From Cellulomonas denverensis (GTDB lineage Bacteria > Actinomycetota > Actinomycetes > Actinomycetales > Cellulomonadaceae), in the NCBI RefSeq assembly GCF_012396125.1, contig NZ_JAAXOX010000009.1, positions 62,001-126,000 of the forward strand: DNA of 64,000 nt, read 5' to 3'. Positions 39,291 to 48,058 of this stretch are shown here, piece after piece. The first letter of the stretch is position 1. Each line of letters opens with the position of its first letter. The notes under the pieces were generated by a model. The model did not search any database. It had not been told where the DNA came from and worked only from the letters and a program-made list of their open reading frames with translations. The translations under genes and the position numbers were made by a program.

Positions 39291-40526
39291 GTGCTCGTGT
39301 CCCTCGGTTCCTACGGCCGCGTGCTGCGGCTGCCCGGTGTCCTGCCCCTGACCCTGATCGCCTTCGTCGCCCGGATCCCGCACGCCATGACCGGGGTGAC
39401 GCTCACCCTGCACGTGGTGCTGACCCTGGATCGGGGCTATGCGCAGGCCGGGGTGGTCGCGGCGGCGATGACGGTGGGGATGGCGATCGGCGCGCCGTGG
39501 CGGGGCCGCCGGGTGGACCGGATCGGGCTGCGCCGGGCGCTGATCCCCTCGGTGCTGGTGTCCTCGGTGATCTGGCTGGTGGCGCCCCGGCTGGACTATG
39601 TCTGGCTGATCGTCGCCGCGGCGGTGGCGGGGGCGTTCCTGGTGCCGGTGTTCTCCGTGGTGCGGCAGTCGTTGTCGGTGCTGGTGCCGGCCGAGCAGCA
39701 GCGCACCGCCTTCGCCTTCGACTCGGTGTGCACCGAGGTCACGTTCATGGTCGGACCGGTGCTGGCGGCGTTCCTGGCCACGTCGCTGTCCACGGCGGTG
39801 GCGCTGACCGTCGTCGGGGCGAGCACGGTGCTGGCCGGGGTGGCGCTGTTCTGGGCGAACCCGCCGACCACCTCGGTGCAGCGCGATGCCCGGCACGGCG
39901 GCCCGACCACGGTGGCGCAGGCCGGTGCCCCGGTGGTCACGGCGGAGCCGGCGGTGACCGGGCGGACCTGGCTGAGCCCCGGGCTGCTGATCGTGCTGGC
40001 CTCGGCCTCGTCGGTGGCGGTGCTGCTGAACGGGACCGACGTCAGCATCGTGGCGGCACTGGAGGACTGGGGCCGGCCCGGTTCGGTCGGCTGGGTGGTG
40101 GCGCTGTGGTGTCTGGGATCGGCGGTGGGCGGGCTGGTCTACGGCGCGAGCCCGCTGGACCTGCACCCGCTGACCCTGGTCGGGCTGTTCGGGCTGTTCA
40201 CCCTGCCGGCCGCCTTCGCGCAGACACCCACCCAGCTCGCGGTAGCGATCGTGATCTCCGGACTGCCCTGTGCGGCGGCGCTGTCGTCGATCAACGCCTC
40301 GCTGGTCCGGATGGTGCCCGAGCACCGGCGCGGCGAGGTGATGGGCTGGAGCGGCACCGCGAACACCCTCGGCGGGGCGATCGGCGCACCGGTGTGCGGT
40401 GCGGTGATCGACGCCCTCGGCGCACAGGCCGGGTTCGGCTTCGCGGCCGGGGCGGGGGTGGTGCTGGCCGGGATCGGACTGCTGGCGATGCGGGTGCTGC
40501 GGCTGCGCCGCGGAACGGTCAGCTGA
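39291..40526 (+). CDS. Major facilitator superfamily transporter
   Basis: A protein of about 411 residues with twelve predicted hydrophobic helices in two halves and an MFS-type cytoplasmic loop GRRVDRIGLRRALIP after the second helix. The second half repeats the pattern with VRMVPEHRRGEVMGWSGTAN. It lacks features that fix a substrate; sugar or drug efflux is possible. GTG 39291 is five bases after GGAG. GTG 39297 is eight bases after a -10-like GAGAAT and would suit a leaderless transcript. The last eight bases overlap the convergent DUF1844 gene. Confidence 0.8.
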   Translation: MLVSLGSYGRVLRLPGVLPLTLIAFVARIPHAMTGVTLTLHVVLTLDRGYAQAGVVAAAMTVGMAIGAPWRGRRVDRIGLRRALIPSVLVSSVIWLVAPRLDYVWLIVAAAVAGAFLVPVFSVVRQSLSVLVPAEQQRTAFAFDSVCTEVTFMVGPVLAAFLATSLSTAVALTVVGASTVLAGVALFWANPPTTSVQRDARHGGPTTVAQAGAPVVTAEPAVTGRTWLSPGLLIVLASASSVAVLLNGTDVSIVAALEDWGRPGSVGWVVALWCLGSAVGGLVYGASPLDLHPLTLVGLFGLFTLPAAFAQTPTQLAVAIVISGLPCAAALSSINASLVRMVPEHRRGEVMGWSGTANTLGGAIGAPVCGAVIDALGAQAGFGFAAGAGVVLAGIGLLAMRVLRLRRGTVS

Positions 40527-40875
40527 CCGCGCCGGTGAACTTCTCGCCCGGGCCCTCACCCGAGGCGTCCGGGAACGGCGAGGCCTCGCGGAAGGCGAGC
40601 TGGAGCGAGCGCAGGCCGTCCCGCAGTGAGCGGGCGTGCTGGTTGCCGATGTCCGGCGCGGAGGCGGTGACCAGGGCGGCCAGCGCGGTGATCAGCTTGC
40701 GGGCCTCATCCAGGTCCATCAGCTCGGCACCGGTGGCGTCCTCGGTGTCGGGGGACAGGCCGCACTTCACGGCGGCGGCGCTCATCAGGTGCACGGCGGC
40801 GGTGGTGATCACCTCGACGGCGGCGACATCGGCGATGTCACGGACGGCGGCGGTGGCATCCGGGGTCTCGGTCAT
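40519..40875 (-). CDS. DUF1844 domain protein
   Basis: A 118-residue helical protein containing the DUF1844 core: an N-terminal helix, VEVITTAAVHLMSAAAVKCGL, DLDEARKLITALAALVTASA and SLRDGLRSLQLAF. Such proteins are typically encoded next to infC in actinobacteria, and no function is known. Here catalase and its regulator separate it from infC. A run of acidic residues precedes the conserved part. It is convergent with, and overlaps, the MFS gene by eight bases. Confidence 0.85.
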   Translation of the reverse strand: MTETPDATAAVRDIADVAAVEVITTAAVHLMSAAAVKCGLSPDTEDATGAELMDLDEARKLITALAALVTASAPDIGNQHARSLRDGLRSLQLAFREASPFPDASGEGPGEKFTGAVS

Positions 40876-40921
40876 GGGCTGATCCTCACCCGGCGGGGCG
40901 GCAGAACCAAACGTGGAACGG

Positions 40922-40961
40922 CGACGGCCGCCCGCTCCCGGCTGGGAACGGGCGGCCGTCG
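40922..40961 (-). terminator. Terminator-like hairpin after the catalase gene
   Basis: CGACGGCCGCCCG (40922-40934) pairs perfectly with CGGGCGGCCGTCG (40949-40961). After one mismatch there is an inner 4-bp stem and a four-base loop. It lies ten bases beyond the catalase stop and ends the fur-katA unit before the DUF1844 gene. Confidence 0.75.
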
Positions 40962-40971
40962 GCTGGACGTC

Positions 40972-42468
40972 TCAGACGTCGGTGTCGCTCGGCTGGTCGA
41001 TCGGGGCGCCGGAGTCACCGGCGGCGATCAGCTCCAGCAGGGTGGCGCCGAGGGTGGCGTCGACCTGGGTCCAGTACCAGAGGAACCGCTCCTTGACCCG
41101 CTCCACGGTCAGCGCGCGGTACTGGCCGACCAGGGTCTCCTGGAACCGGGCCTTGGCGCCCTCGTCGAAGACCTCCCGGTACAGGGTGCCGGCCTGGCCG
41201 AAGTCGTCGTCCTCGGCGTGCAGGGTGGCGGCGGCACGGACCAGCTCGCCGTCCGACTCCCAGGAGCCCTCACCGGCGGCGACGGCCGAGGCCACCGGCC
41301 CGCCGAAGCTGTTCGGCGCGTACACCGGCACCTCCGGGGCGTTGAAGTCGTGCCGCTGGGCACCGTCGGCGGTGTAGGAGTGCACCGGGCACTTGGGGGC
41401 GTTCACCGGGATCTGGGCGTAGTTGGTGCCCACCCGGTAGCGCTGCGCGTCCGGGTAGGAGAACACCCGGGCCATCAGCATCTTGTCCGGGGAGATCGCG
41501 GTGCCGGGCACCAGGGTCGCCGGGGAGAAGGCGGCCTGCTCGATCTCGGCGAAGAAGTTGCGCGGGTTCCGGTTCAGCGTGAATTGGCCGACCTTGATCC
41601 GCGGGTAGTCGCCCTTGGGCCAGACCTTGGTCAGGTCGAAGGGGTTGAACCGGTAGGTCTTCGCGTCGTCGTAGGGCATCACCTGCACGTAGACGTCCCA
41701 GGTCGGGAACTCGCCGCGCTCGATCGCCTCGTACAGGTCCCGGCGCTGGTAGTCGGCGTCCGCACCGGCGACCCGCTCGGCCTCCTCCGGGGTGAAGGAC
41801 TCCAGGCCCTGGCGGGAGATGAAGTGGTACTTCACCCAGAACCGCTCACCGGCGGCGTTGATCCACTGGTAGGTGTGCGAGCCGTAGCCGTTCAGGTGCC
41901 GGGTGGTGGTCGGCAGGCCGCGGTCGCCCATCAGGTAGGTCACCTGGTGCGCGGACTCCGGCGACAGGGTCCAGAAGTCCCACTGCATGTCGGCGTCGCG
42001 CAGGCCGGAGCCGGGCAGTCGCTTCTGGGAGTGGATGAAGTCGGGGAACTTCATCCCGTCGCGGATGAAGAACACCGGGGTGTTGTTGCCGACGATGTCG
42101 AGGTTGCCCTCGGAGGTGTAGAACTTCAGCGCGAAGCCGTGCACGTCGCGCCAGGTGTCCGGGCTGCCCTGCTCACCGGCCACGGTGGAGAACCGCAGCA
42201 GCATCTCGGTGGTCGCGCCGGGCTGGAAGACGGCGGCCCGGGTGTAGGCCGAGACGTCCTCGGTCACCACGAACTCGCCGAAGGCGCCGGTGCCCTTGGC
42301 GTGCACCACGCGCTCCGGGACCCGCTCGCGGTTGAACTGCGCCAGCTTCTCCACCAGGTAGTGGTCGTGCAGCGCCGTGACGCCGTCGGGCCCGGTGGTG
42401 AGGGAGTGGGCGTCGGAGGCGACCGGAGCACCGAAGGTGTTCGTGGTCGTCGGGTTCTCCTGCGTCAT
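40972..42468 (-). CDS. katA: Monofunctional heme catalase, small-subunit type
   Basis: A 498-residue heme catalase that dismutates hydrogen peroxide in the cytoplasm. The distal His is H56 in [12 protein letters not shown] and the distal Asn is in [11 protein letters not shown]. The proximal heme-ligand Tyr is in [14 protein letters not shown]. Length and NADPH-binding-type features fit clade 3 enzymes. GGAAGGAACC upstream gives a good ribosome binding site. A Fur-family gene lies 179 bp upstream on the same strand, the usual regulator-catalase pairing. I see no separate promoter in that gap that I would defend. Confidence 0.96.
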   Translation of the reverse strand: MTQENPTTTNTFGAPVASDAHSLTTGPDGVTALHDHYLVEKLAQFNRERVPERVVHAKGTGAFGEFVVTEDVSAYTRAAVFQPGATTEMLLRFSTVAGEQGSPDTWRDVHGFALKFYTSEGNLDIVGNNTPVFFIRDGMKFPDFIHSQKRLPGSGLRDADMQWDFWTLSPESAHQVTYLMGDRGLPTTTRHLNGYGSHTYQWINAAGERFWVKYHFISRQGLESFTPEEAERVAGADADYQRRDLYEAIERGEFPTWDVYVQVMPYDDAKTYRFNPFDLTKVWPKGDYPRIKVGQFTLNRNPRNFFAEIEQAAFSPATLVPGTAISPDKMLMARVFSYPDAQRYRVGTNYAQIPVNAPKCPVHSYTADGAQRHDFNAPEVPVYAPNSFGGPVASAVAAGEGSWESDGELVRAAATLHAEDDDFGQAGTLYREVFDEGAKARFQETLVGQYRALTVERVKERFLWYWTQVDATLGATLLELIAAGDSGAPIDQPSDTDV

Positions 42469-42647
42469 GGGAGAGGTTCCTTCCAGTCGTGGTCGCCGTC
42501 TCCGGCCGGGGCGGGCCGGTTCCGGGCAGGCCGGGGCACCGTTCGGGCGGGTTGCCCGATCGGCACAGGGGAATCAGGCCCGCGCGGGGAGGGCGCGGGT
42601 ACCGCAGCGGCTGACCGGGGGCGGGTCCCCGGGGTCGTGGGCGGGCG

Positions 42648-43115
42648 TCAGGTCGTGGCCGGCACCGGAGCGGCGGCGCACTGCGGGCACAGGCCCCAGT
42701 ACGTCACCTCGGCGGTGTCGATCCGGAAGCCGGAGGTCGAGCTCGGGGTCAGGCAGGGGGCCTCACCCACTGCGCAGTCGACGTCGCCGACCACGCCGCA
42801 GGACCGGCACACCACGTGATGGTGGTTGTCGCCGACCCGGCGTTCGTACCGGGCGGGGTGCCCGGCGGGCTCGATCCGGCGCAGGATCCCGGCGGCGGTG
42901 AGGGCGTGCAGCACGTCGTACACCGCCTGGACCGACACCGTGGGCAGTGCGGTCCGGGCCTGCTTGAGGATGGTGTCGGCATCGGCGTGCGGCAGGTCGC
43001 CCACCGCAGCCAGCACCGCCACCCGGGGAGCGGTCACCCGCAGCCCGTGCTCGCGCAGCAGTTCGCCCGGGTCGGTGGGTCCGGCGTGGGCGTGGACGTG
43101 CTGGTCGAGCTCCAT
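42648..43115 (-). CDS. Fur-family peroxide or metal-responsive repressor (FurA/CatR/PerR-like)
   Basis: A 155-residue Fur-fold regulator. The winged-helix domain (about 15-90) includes GLRVTAPRVAVLAAVGDLPHADADTI and VSVQAVYDVLHAL. The dimer domain has the metal-binding HHHVVCRSCG and a second CxxC in LCPQCAAA, a structural zinc site typical of PerR/FurA proteins. Location upstream of katA suggests peroxide-controlled repression of catalase. ATG 43115 is preceded at seven bases by a -10-like CAGGGT. Longer frames upstream are not Fur-like. Confidence 0.9.
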   Translation of the reverse strand: MELDQHVHAHAGPTDPGELLREHGLRVTAPRVAVLAAVGDLPHADADTILKQARTALPTVSVQAVYDVLHALTAAGILRRIEPAGHPARYERRVGDNHHHVVCRSCGVVGDVDCAVGEAPCLTPSSTSGFRIDTAEVTYWGLCPQCAAAPVPATT

Positions 43116-43122
43116 GCCGGAA

Positions 43123-43151
43123 ACCCTGACACGTTTTCTGGAACTGTTCAA
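43123..43151 (-). promoter_or_regulatory. Promoter and candidate operator of the fur-katA operon
   Basis: On the minus strand TTGAAC (43151 to 43146) and CAGGGT (43128 to 43123) are separated by 17 bp, and the ATG follows seven bases later, so the transcript is leaderless. A 13-bp near-palindrome, TTGAAC-A-GTTCCA (43151 to 43139), covers the -35 and is a natural place for an autoregulatory Fur-type site. The regulator-site link is inferred. Confidence 0.5.
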
Positions 43152-43211
43152 GTAGGCATCTGACGGCGTGTCAGATCCGATCGGCGCGCGGGTCGTCCCC
43201 GGTGGCCGGTC

Positions 43212-43473
43212 TGGTAGAGTTCTTCCCGACTGGCCTGGGTCGTGCCTCGCGTGCGGCCCGGGTGCACAAGTGGAGTCCCTCCCACCTGAGTCTCGACCGC
43301 CGGCCTCGTGCCGCAGCAGAGTCCAGGTCTCGGTCAGCGGGCCGCCTCCGGCGTGTCCGTGCGAGCTGCGCATCCGTGCGCGGCCGCGACCGTGTCGGCC
43401 CCCGCCTGTGCTCAGGTTCGGGGGCCTTTCCCGTTCCTGGTGGTCACACCGTCGAGACACCGAGGAGCACCAC
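43212..43473 (+). promoter_or_regulatory. infC promoter and ~250-nt leader
   Basis: An extended -10 (TGG followed by TAGAGT, 43215-43220) would start transcription near 43227. The leader of about 245 nt has no long open frame of its own and ends with the attenuator hairpin at 43397-43426 and the AGGAG of infC. infC-rpmI-rplT operons are feedback-controlled by ribosomal protein L20 in other phyla. A similar role here is inferred only from layout. Confidence 0.5.
43397..43430 (+). terminator. Intrinsic terminator (attenuator) in the infC leader
   Basis: GGCCCCCG (43397-43404) pairs with CGGGGGCC (43419-43426), with an inner CCTG/CAGG stem. The hairpin is followed directly by TTTC, one of the few hairpins in this window with a T-run. 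It lies 48 bases upstream of the infC start, so it must act as an attenuator rather than an end. Confidence 0.65.
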
Positions 43474-44463
43474 ATCAGCGAGCCCCGCATCAACGATCGG
43501 ATCCGCGTCGCCGAGGTCCGCCTGGTCGGCCCGAACGGCGAGCAGGTCGGCATCGTCCGCGTGGAGGACGCACTGCGCCTGGCTCAGGACGCCGATCTCG
43601 ACCTGGTCGAGGTCGCGCCGACCGCCCGTCCCCCGGTCTGCAAGATCATGGACTACGGGAAGTTCAAGTACGAGGCCGACATGAAGGCCCGTGAAGCCCG
43701 GCGCAATCAGAGCAACACGGTTCTCAAGGAGATCCGCTTCCGGCTCAAGATCGACCCGCACGACTACGGCACCAAGAAGGGCCACGTCGAGCGGTTCCTC
43801 AAGGCCGGCGACAAGGTCAAGGTCATGATCATGTTCCGCGGTCGCGAGCAGTCGCGCCCGGAGATGGGTGTGCGCCTGCTGCAGCGCCTGGCGGACGACG
43901 TGGCCGAGCTGGGCTTCGTCGAGAGCATGCCGAAGCAGGACGGCCGCAACATGACCATGGTCCTCGGGCCGGTCAAGAAGAAGTCGGAGCAGAAGAACGA
44001 GCAGCGTCGTGCGCGGCGCAGCGAGTCTGACGGCCCGGCGGAGCAGGTCGACTTCGACGCCAGTGGGGTGGAGGAGATCACCGAGTCCGCTCCGGCTGCT
44101 GCGCCGTCCGAGGCTGCTGCTCCGGCCGAGGCCCCGGCTGCTGCTCCGGCGCCCGCCGCTGCGGCGACCCCGGCCGCCGCCCGGCCCGCCGCGACGGCGA
44201 AGCCCGCTGCTGCCACGCCGGCTGCCGCCGCGAAGCCGGCCGCTGCCCGGCCCGGCACCGCCGCGAAGCCCGCCGCCGCGGCGAAGCCTGCCGCTGCTGC
44301 GAAGCCCGCTGCGACCGCCAAGCCGGCCGCTGCCAAGCCCGCGGCGACCCCCACCGCACCGGCCCCGGCCGACGCGGAGGGCGGCGCCCCGAAGCCCACC
44401 CCGCGGCCCGCGCCCAAGCCCGCGGCCCGTCCGGCCCCCCGCGGCCGGTCGGCCACGAGCTGA
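43474..44463 (+). CDS. infC: Translation initiation factor IF-3, AUC start codon, with long Ala/Lys/Pro tail
   Basis: IF-3 keeps the ribosomal subunits apart and checks the start codon. The conserved protein begins at [19 protein letters not shown], and the codon before Ser is ATC at 43474, six bases after AGGAG. No ATG, GTG or TTG fits, so AUC must be the start, as with the AUU of E. coli infC, a device for self-limiting synthesis. The two IF-3 domains span residues 1-185 ([42 protein letters not shown]). About 145 extra residues follow, first acidic, then AAKPAA-type repeats. Confidence 0.93.
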   Translation: MSEPRINDRIRVAEVRLVGPNGEQVGIVRVEDALRLAQDADLDLVEVAPTARPPVCKIMDYGKFKYEADMKAREARRNQSNTVLKEIRFRLKIDPHDYGTKKGHVERFLKAGDKVKVMIMFRGREQSRPEMGVRLLQRLADDVAELGFVESMPKQDGRNMTMVLGPVKKKSEQKNEQRRARRSESDGPAEQVDFDASGVEEITESAPAAAPSEAAAPAEAPAAAPAPAAAATPAAARPAATAKPAAATPAAAAKPAAARPGTAAKPAAAAKPAAAAKPAATAKPAAAKPAATPTAPAPADAEGGAPKPTPRPAPKPAARPAPRGRSATS

Positions 44464-44561
44464 GCCGGACCACCAGCACACCCTGCGGTTCCCACCGGAC
44501 CCGTCAGGCCGCGTTCCACGCCTCCGGGTGCGGGACACGAGACAAGGAGAGAGCGGCAGCC

Positions 44562-44756
44562 ATGCCGAAGAACAAGACGCACTCCGGTGCCAAGAAGCGC
44601 TTCCGGGTGACGGGTAGCGGCAAGCTCATGCGCGAGCAGACCAACGCTCGCCACTACCTCGAGCACAAGTCGAGCCGGCGCACCCGCCGCCTCGCCCAGG
44701 ACCAGGTCGTTTCCGCGGCTGACGCCCCCAAGATCAAGAAGCTGCTCGGTCGCTGA
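44562..44756 (+). CDS. rpmI: 50S ribosomal protein L35
   Basis: A 64-residue basic ribosomal protein with the L35 signature: [20 protein letters not shown], then [20 protein letters not shown]. It binds 23S rRNA in the large subunit. It lies 98 bp after infC with a GGAGAG ribosome binding site, in the standard infC-rpmI-rplT order, and is followed by rplT after 58 bp. Confidence 0.98.
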   Translation: MPKNKTHSGAKKRFRVTGSGKLMREQTNARHYLEHKSSRRTRRLAQDQVVSAADAPKIKKLLGR

Positions 44757-44814
44757 TGCCGTGCGGCCTCACGGTCGCGGCACACCCGAGCCCTAGACAA
44801 GCAAGGAGCATCAC

Positions 44815-45201
44815 GTGGCACGCGTGAAGCGGGCAGTCAACGCCCAGAAGAAGCGCCGGTCGACCCTGGAGCGCGCCAGCGGCTACCGCGGTCAGCGGTC
44901 CCGCCTGTACCGCAAGGCCAAGGAGCAGGTCACCCACTCCCTGGTGTACGCCTACCGCGACCGCAAGGTCCGCAAGGGCGACTTCCGCAAGCTGTGGATT
45001 CAGCGGATCAACGCTGCGTCCCGCGAGCAGGGTCTGACCTACAACCGCCTGATCCAGGGCCTCAAGCTCGCCGGTGTCGAGGTGGACCGTCGCGTCCTGG
45101 CCGACCTGGCCGTCAACGACGCCCCGGCGTTCAACGCGCTGGTCGAGGTCGCCAAGAAGGCGCTGCCCGCGGACGTGAACGCGCCGCGCGCCGCTGCCTG
45201 A
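44815..45201 (+). CDS. rplT: 50S ribosomal protein L20
   Basis: A 128-residue assembly-initiating large-subunit protein. It has the basic N-terminal extension ([20 protein letters not shown]) and the L20 core ([27 protein letters not shown] and [26 protein letters not shown]). In low-GC bacteria L20 represses its own operon by binding the leader RNA. The infC leader upstream here is long enough for such control, but this is not shown. The start is GTG after AAGGAGC. Confidence 0.98.
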   Translation: MARVKRAVNAQKKRRSTLERASGYRGQRSRLYRKAKEQVTHSLVYAYRDRKVRKGDFRKLWIQRINAASREQGLTYNRLIQGLKLAGVEVDRRVLADLAVNDAPAFNALVEVAKKALPADVNAPRAAA

Positions 45202-45219
45202 GCAGGCACTCCGCACGCC

Positions 45220-45255
45220 ACGACCCCTGTCGGACCCCGGTCCGGCGGGGGTCGT
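45220..45255 (+). terminator. Terminator hairpin after rplT
   Basis: ACGACCCC (45220-45227) pairs with GGGGTCGT (45248-45255), enclosing an inner CGGAC/GTCCG stem. It lies 19 bases past the rplT stop and separates the ribosomal operon from the methyltransferase gene. Confidence 0.7.
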
Positions 45256-45278
45256 CGTGTGTCCGGGCGGTGGTACGG

Positions 45279-45291
45279 GATGATGGGGCGG
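45279..45291 (+). promoter_or_regulatory. Possible -10 element of a leaderless methyltransferase promoter
   Basis: GATGAT at 45279-45284 lies six bases before the GTG at 45291. It keeps the A2 and T6 of the -10 consensus but not T1. No ribosome binding site is seen. Confidence 0.3.
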
Positions 45292-46181
45292 TGTCCCGCA
45301 CCGACTTCGACCCGACCGTGCCCACGCTGACCAACCCGCAGGCCGACCGGGTGCGGACCGTGCGCGGCCTGGCGCAGCGCGCGACCCGGCGCCGGGCAGG
45401 GCAGTACCTGGTGGAGGGGCCGCAGGCCGTCCGGGAACTGGTGCGCTGGTCGCCGGAGCGGGTGCGGGATGTCTATCTCACCCCCGACGCGGCCGCCCGG
45501 TACCCGGAGATCGTGCAGGACGCGGCCGGACTGTTCCGGCACCTGGGCACCCCCGAGGTGCTGGCGGCGATGTCCCCGGACGCGCAGGGCGTGCTCGCGG
45601 TCGCCACCCCGCCGGACGCCGCCCGGGCCGGCAACGGCGGCACGGTCGGCCCGCTGGACGCCGACGCCCTGCCCGCCGTGCTCGCCACCGGCCCGCGGCT
45701 GATCGCCCTGCTCGCGCGGGTGCGGGACCCGGGCAACCTCGGCACCGTGATCCGGGTCGCCGACGCCGCCGGGGCGGACGCCGTGGTGGTCGCCGGCGAC
45801 GCGGTCGAGGTGACCAACCCCAAGGTGGTCCGGTCCACCGCCGGGTCGCTGTTCCACCTGCCGGTGGTGCACGGACTGTCCGTGCCGGACGCGGTCGCGG
45901 CATTGCGGGCCGCCGGGTCGCAGGTGCTCGCCGCGGACGGCGCGGGGACGCACGATCTGGACGACCTGCAGGATGCCGCGGTGCGGGGTGAGCCCGGCCG
46001 GGTCGATCTGCGCCGCCCGACCACCTGGCTGTTCGGCAACGAGGCGTGGGGCCTGCCCGCCGAGGACCGGGACGCCGCCGACGCGGTGGTCCGGGTGCCG
46101 CTGCGGGGCCATGCCGAGTCGCTGAACCTGGCCACCGCCGCCGCCGTCTGCCTCTACGCCAGCTCCCGCGCCCACCGGTAG
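45291..46181 (+). CDS. SpoU/TrmH-family RNA 2'-O-methyltransferase
   Basis: A 296-residue SPOUT methyltransferase. An N-terminal L30e-like substrate-binding domain (about 20-105, with RAGQYLVEGPQAVREL) precedes the knotted catalytic domain. The SpoU motifs are ARVRDPGNLGTVIRVADAAGAD, WLFGNEAWGLPAEDRD and VPLRGHAESLNLATAAAVCLY. It should methylate a ribose in rRNA, as the TsnR/RlmB group does; the target base is unknown. Its place between rplT and pheS is common in actinobacteria. GTG 45291 opens at the conserved N terminus. Confidence 0.9.
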   Translation: MSRTDFDPTVPTLTNPQADRVRTVRGLAQRATRRRAGQYLVEGPQAVRELVRWSPERVRDVYLTPDAAARYPEIVQDAAGLFRHLGTPEVLAAMSPDAQGVLAVATPPDAARAGNGGTVGPLDADALPAVLATGPRLIALLARVRDPGNLGTVIRVADAAGADAVVVAGDAVEVTNPKVVRSTAGSLFHLPVVHGLSVPDAVAALRAAGSQVLAADGAGTHDLDDLQDAAVRGEPGRVDLRRPTTWLFGNEAWGLPAEDRDAADAVVRVPLRGHAESLNLATAAAVCLYASSRAHR

Positions 46182-46224
46182 CCGCCCGATCCCGTCCCTC
46201 GTCCCCGACCCCCAGCCGCCCCTC

Positions 46225-46824
46225 ATGCGCCTCTTCGCCGCCCTCTGGCCCACCCCCGACGTCCGGGCCCACCTGGCCCACGCCCTGCGCACCAGCGTCG
46301 GGGTCGACCCCGAGACCTCACCCGGCCTGGGCCCGTCCGGCATCCGCTGGATCGCCGCCGAGTGCTGGCACCTGACCCTGGCGTTCTATGGCGACGTCGG
46401 GGAGGGACAGGCCGCCGCGCTGGCCGAGGAACTCGGCCGGGTGAGCGAGCCACCCTTCGACCTGGAACTGCGCGGGGCCGGGGTGTTCGCGCACCGCACG
46501 CTCTGGGCCGGGGTCGGCGGCGACCTGGAGTCCGTGCACCGGCTGGTGGCGGCCACCCGGGCGGCGGGGGAGTCGGTCGGCATCGCCGGCGATCACCGGG
46601 TGCGGTCCCGGCCGCACGTCACTCTCGGCCGGGTGCGCGAGGAGCACGGCCGGAGCCGGCGTGGGCGGCACGAGCCCGGTCCGGCCGACGAGCTGGTGCA
46701 TGCGCTGTCGGTGTACCGCGGGCCGGTGTGGCCGGTGGGTTCCCTGGTGCTGGCCCGGTCGGAGCCGGGCGCGGGCCGGGCCGGTGGTCCGCTGTATTCG
46801 GTGTGTGCGCAGTGGCCGCTGTGA
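46225..46824 (+). CDS. thpR: RNA 2',3'-cyclic phosphodiesterase (2'-5' RNA ligase family)
   Basis: A 199-residue 2H phosphoesterase with both HxTx catalytic motifs: HLTLAF near residue 50 and HVTLGR near residue 131. It opens with the family start MRLFAALWPTPDVR. ThpR hydrolyses RNA 2',3'-cyclic phosphates and in vitro can join 2'-5' ends; the physiological substrate is unknown. The C-terminal third is slightly extended with charged residues. It lies 43 bp after the methyltransferase and ends just before a tiny leaderless frame ahead of pheS. Confidence 0.9.
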   Translation: MRLFAALWPTPDVRAHLAHALRTSVGVDPETSPGLGPSGIRWIAAECWHLTLAFYGDVGEGQAAALAEELGRVSEPPFDLELRGAGVFAHRTLWAGVGGDLESVHRLVAATRAAGESVGIAGDHRVRSRPHVTLGRVREEHGRSRRGRHEPGPADELVHALSVYRGPVWPVGSLVLARSEPGAGRAGGPLYSVCAQWPL

Positions 46825-46891
46825 CAGGATGACCGGCATGACGACCGTCGCGCGCCGATTTCCCGGGCCCGTTCCCGGGATCCACGGCTGA
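46825..46891 (+). CDS. Possible 17-codon leaderless small ORF between thpR and pheS
   Basis: An ATG at 46838 follows a CAGGAT hexamer (46825-46830) by exactly seven bases, the spacing seen at leaderless genes here. It opens a 17-codon frame, MTTVARRFPGPVPGIHG, ending at 46891. The sequence contains CCCGGG inverted repeats. It might be a true microprotein, a leader or chance. It has only one Phe codon, which does not support a classical pheST attenuation peptide. The coordinates include its -10. Confidence 0.25.
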
Positions 46892-48057
<1,166 letters not shown>

Positions 48058-48058
<1 letters not shown>

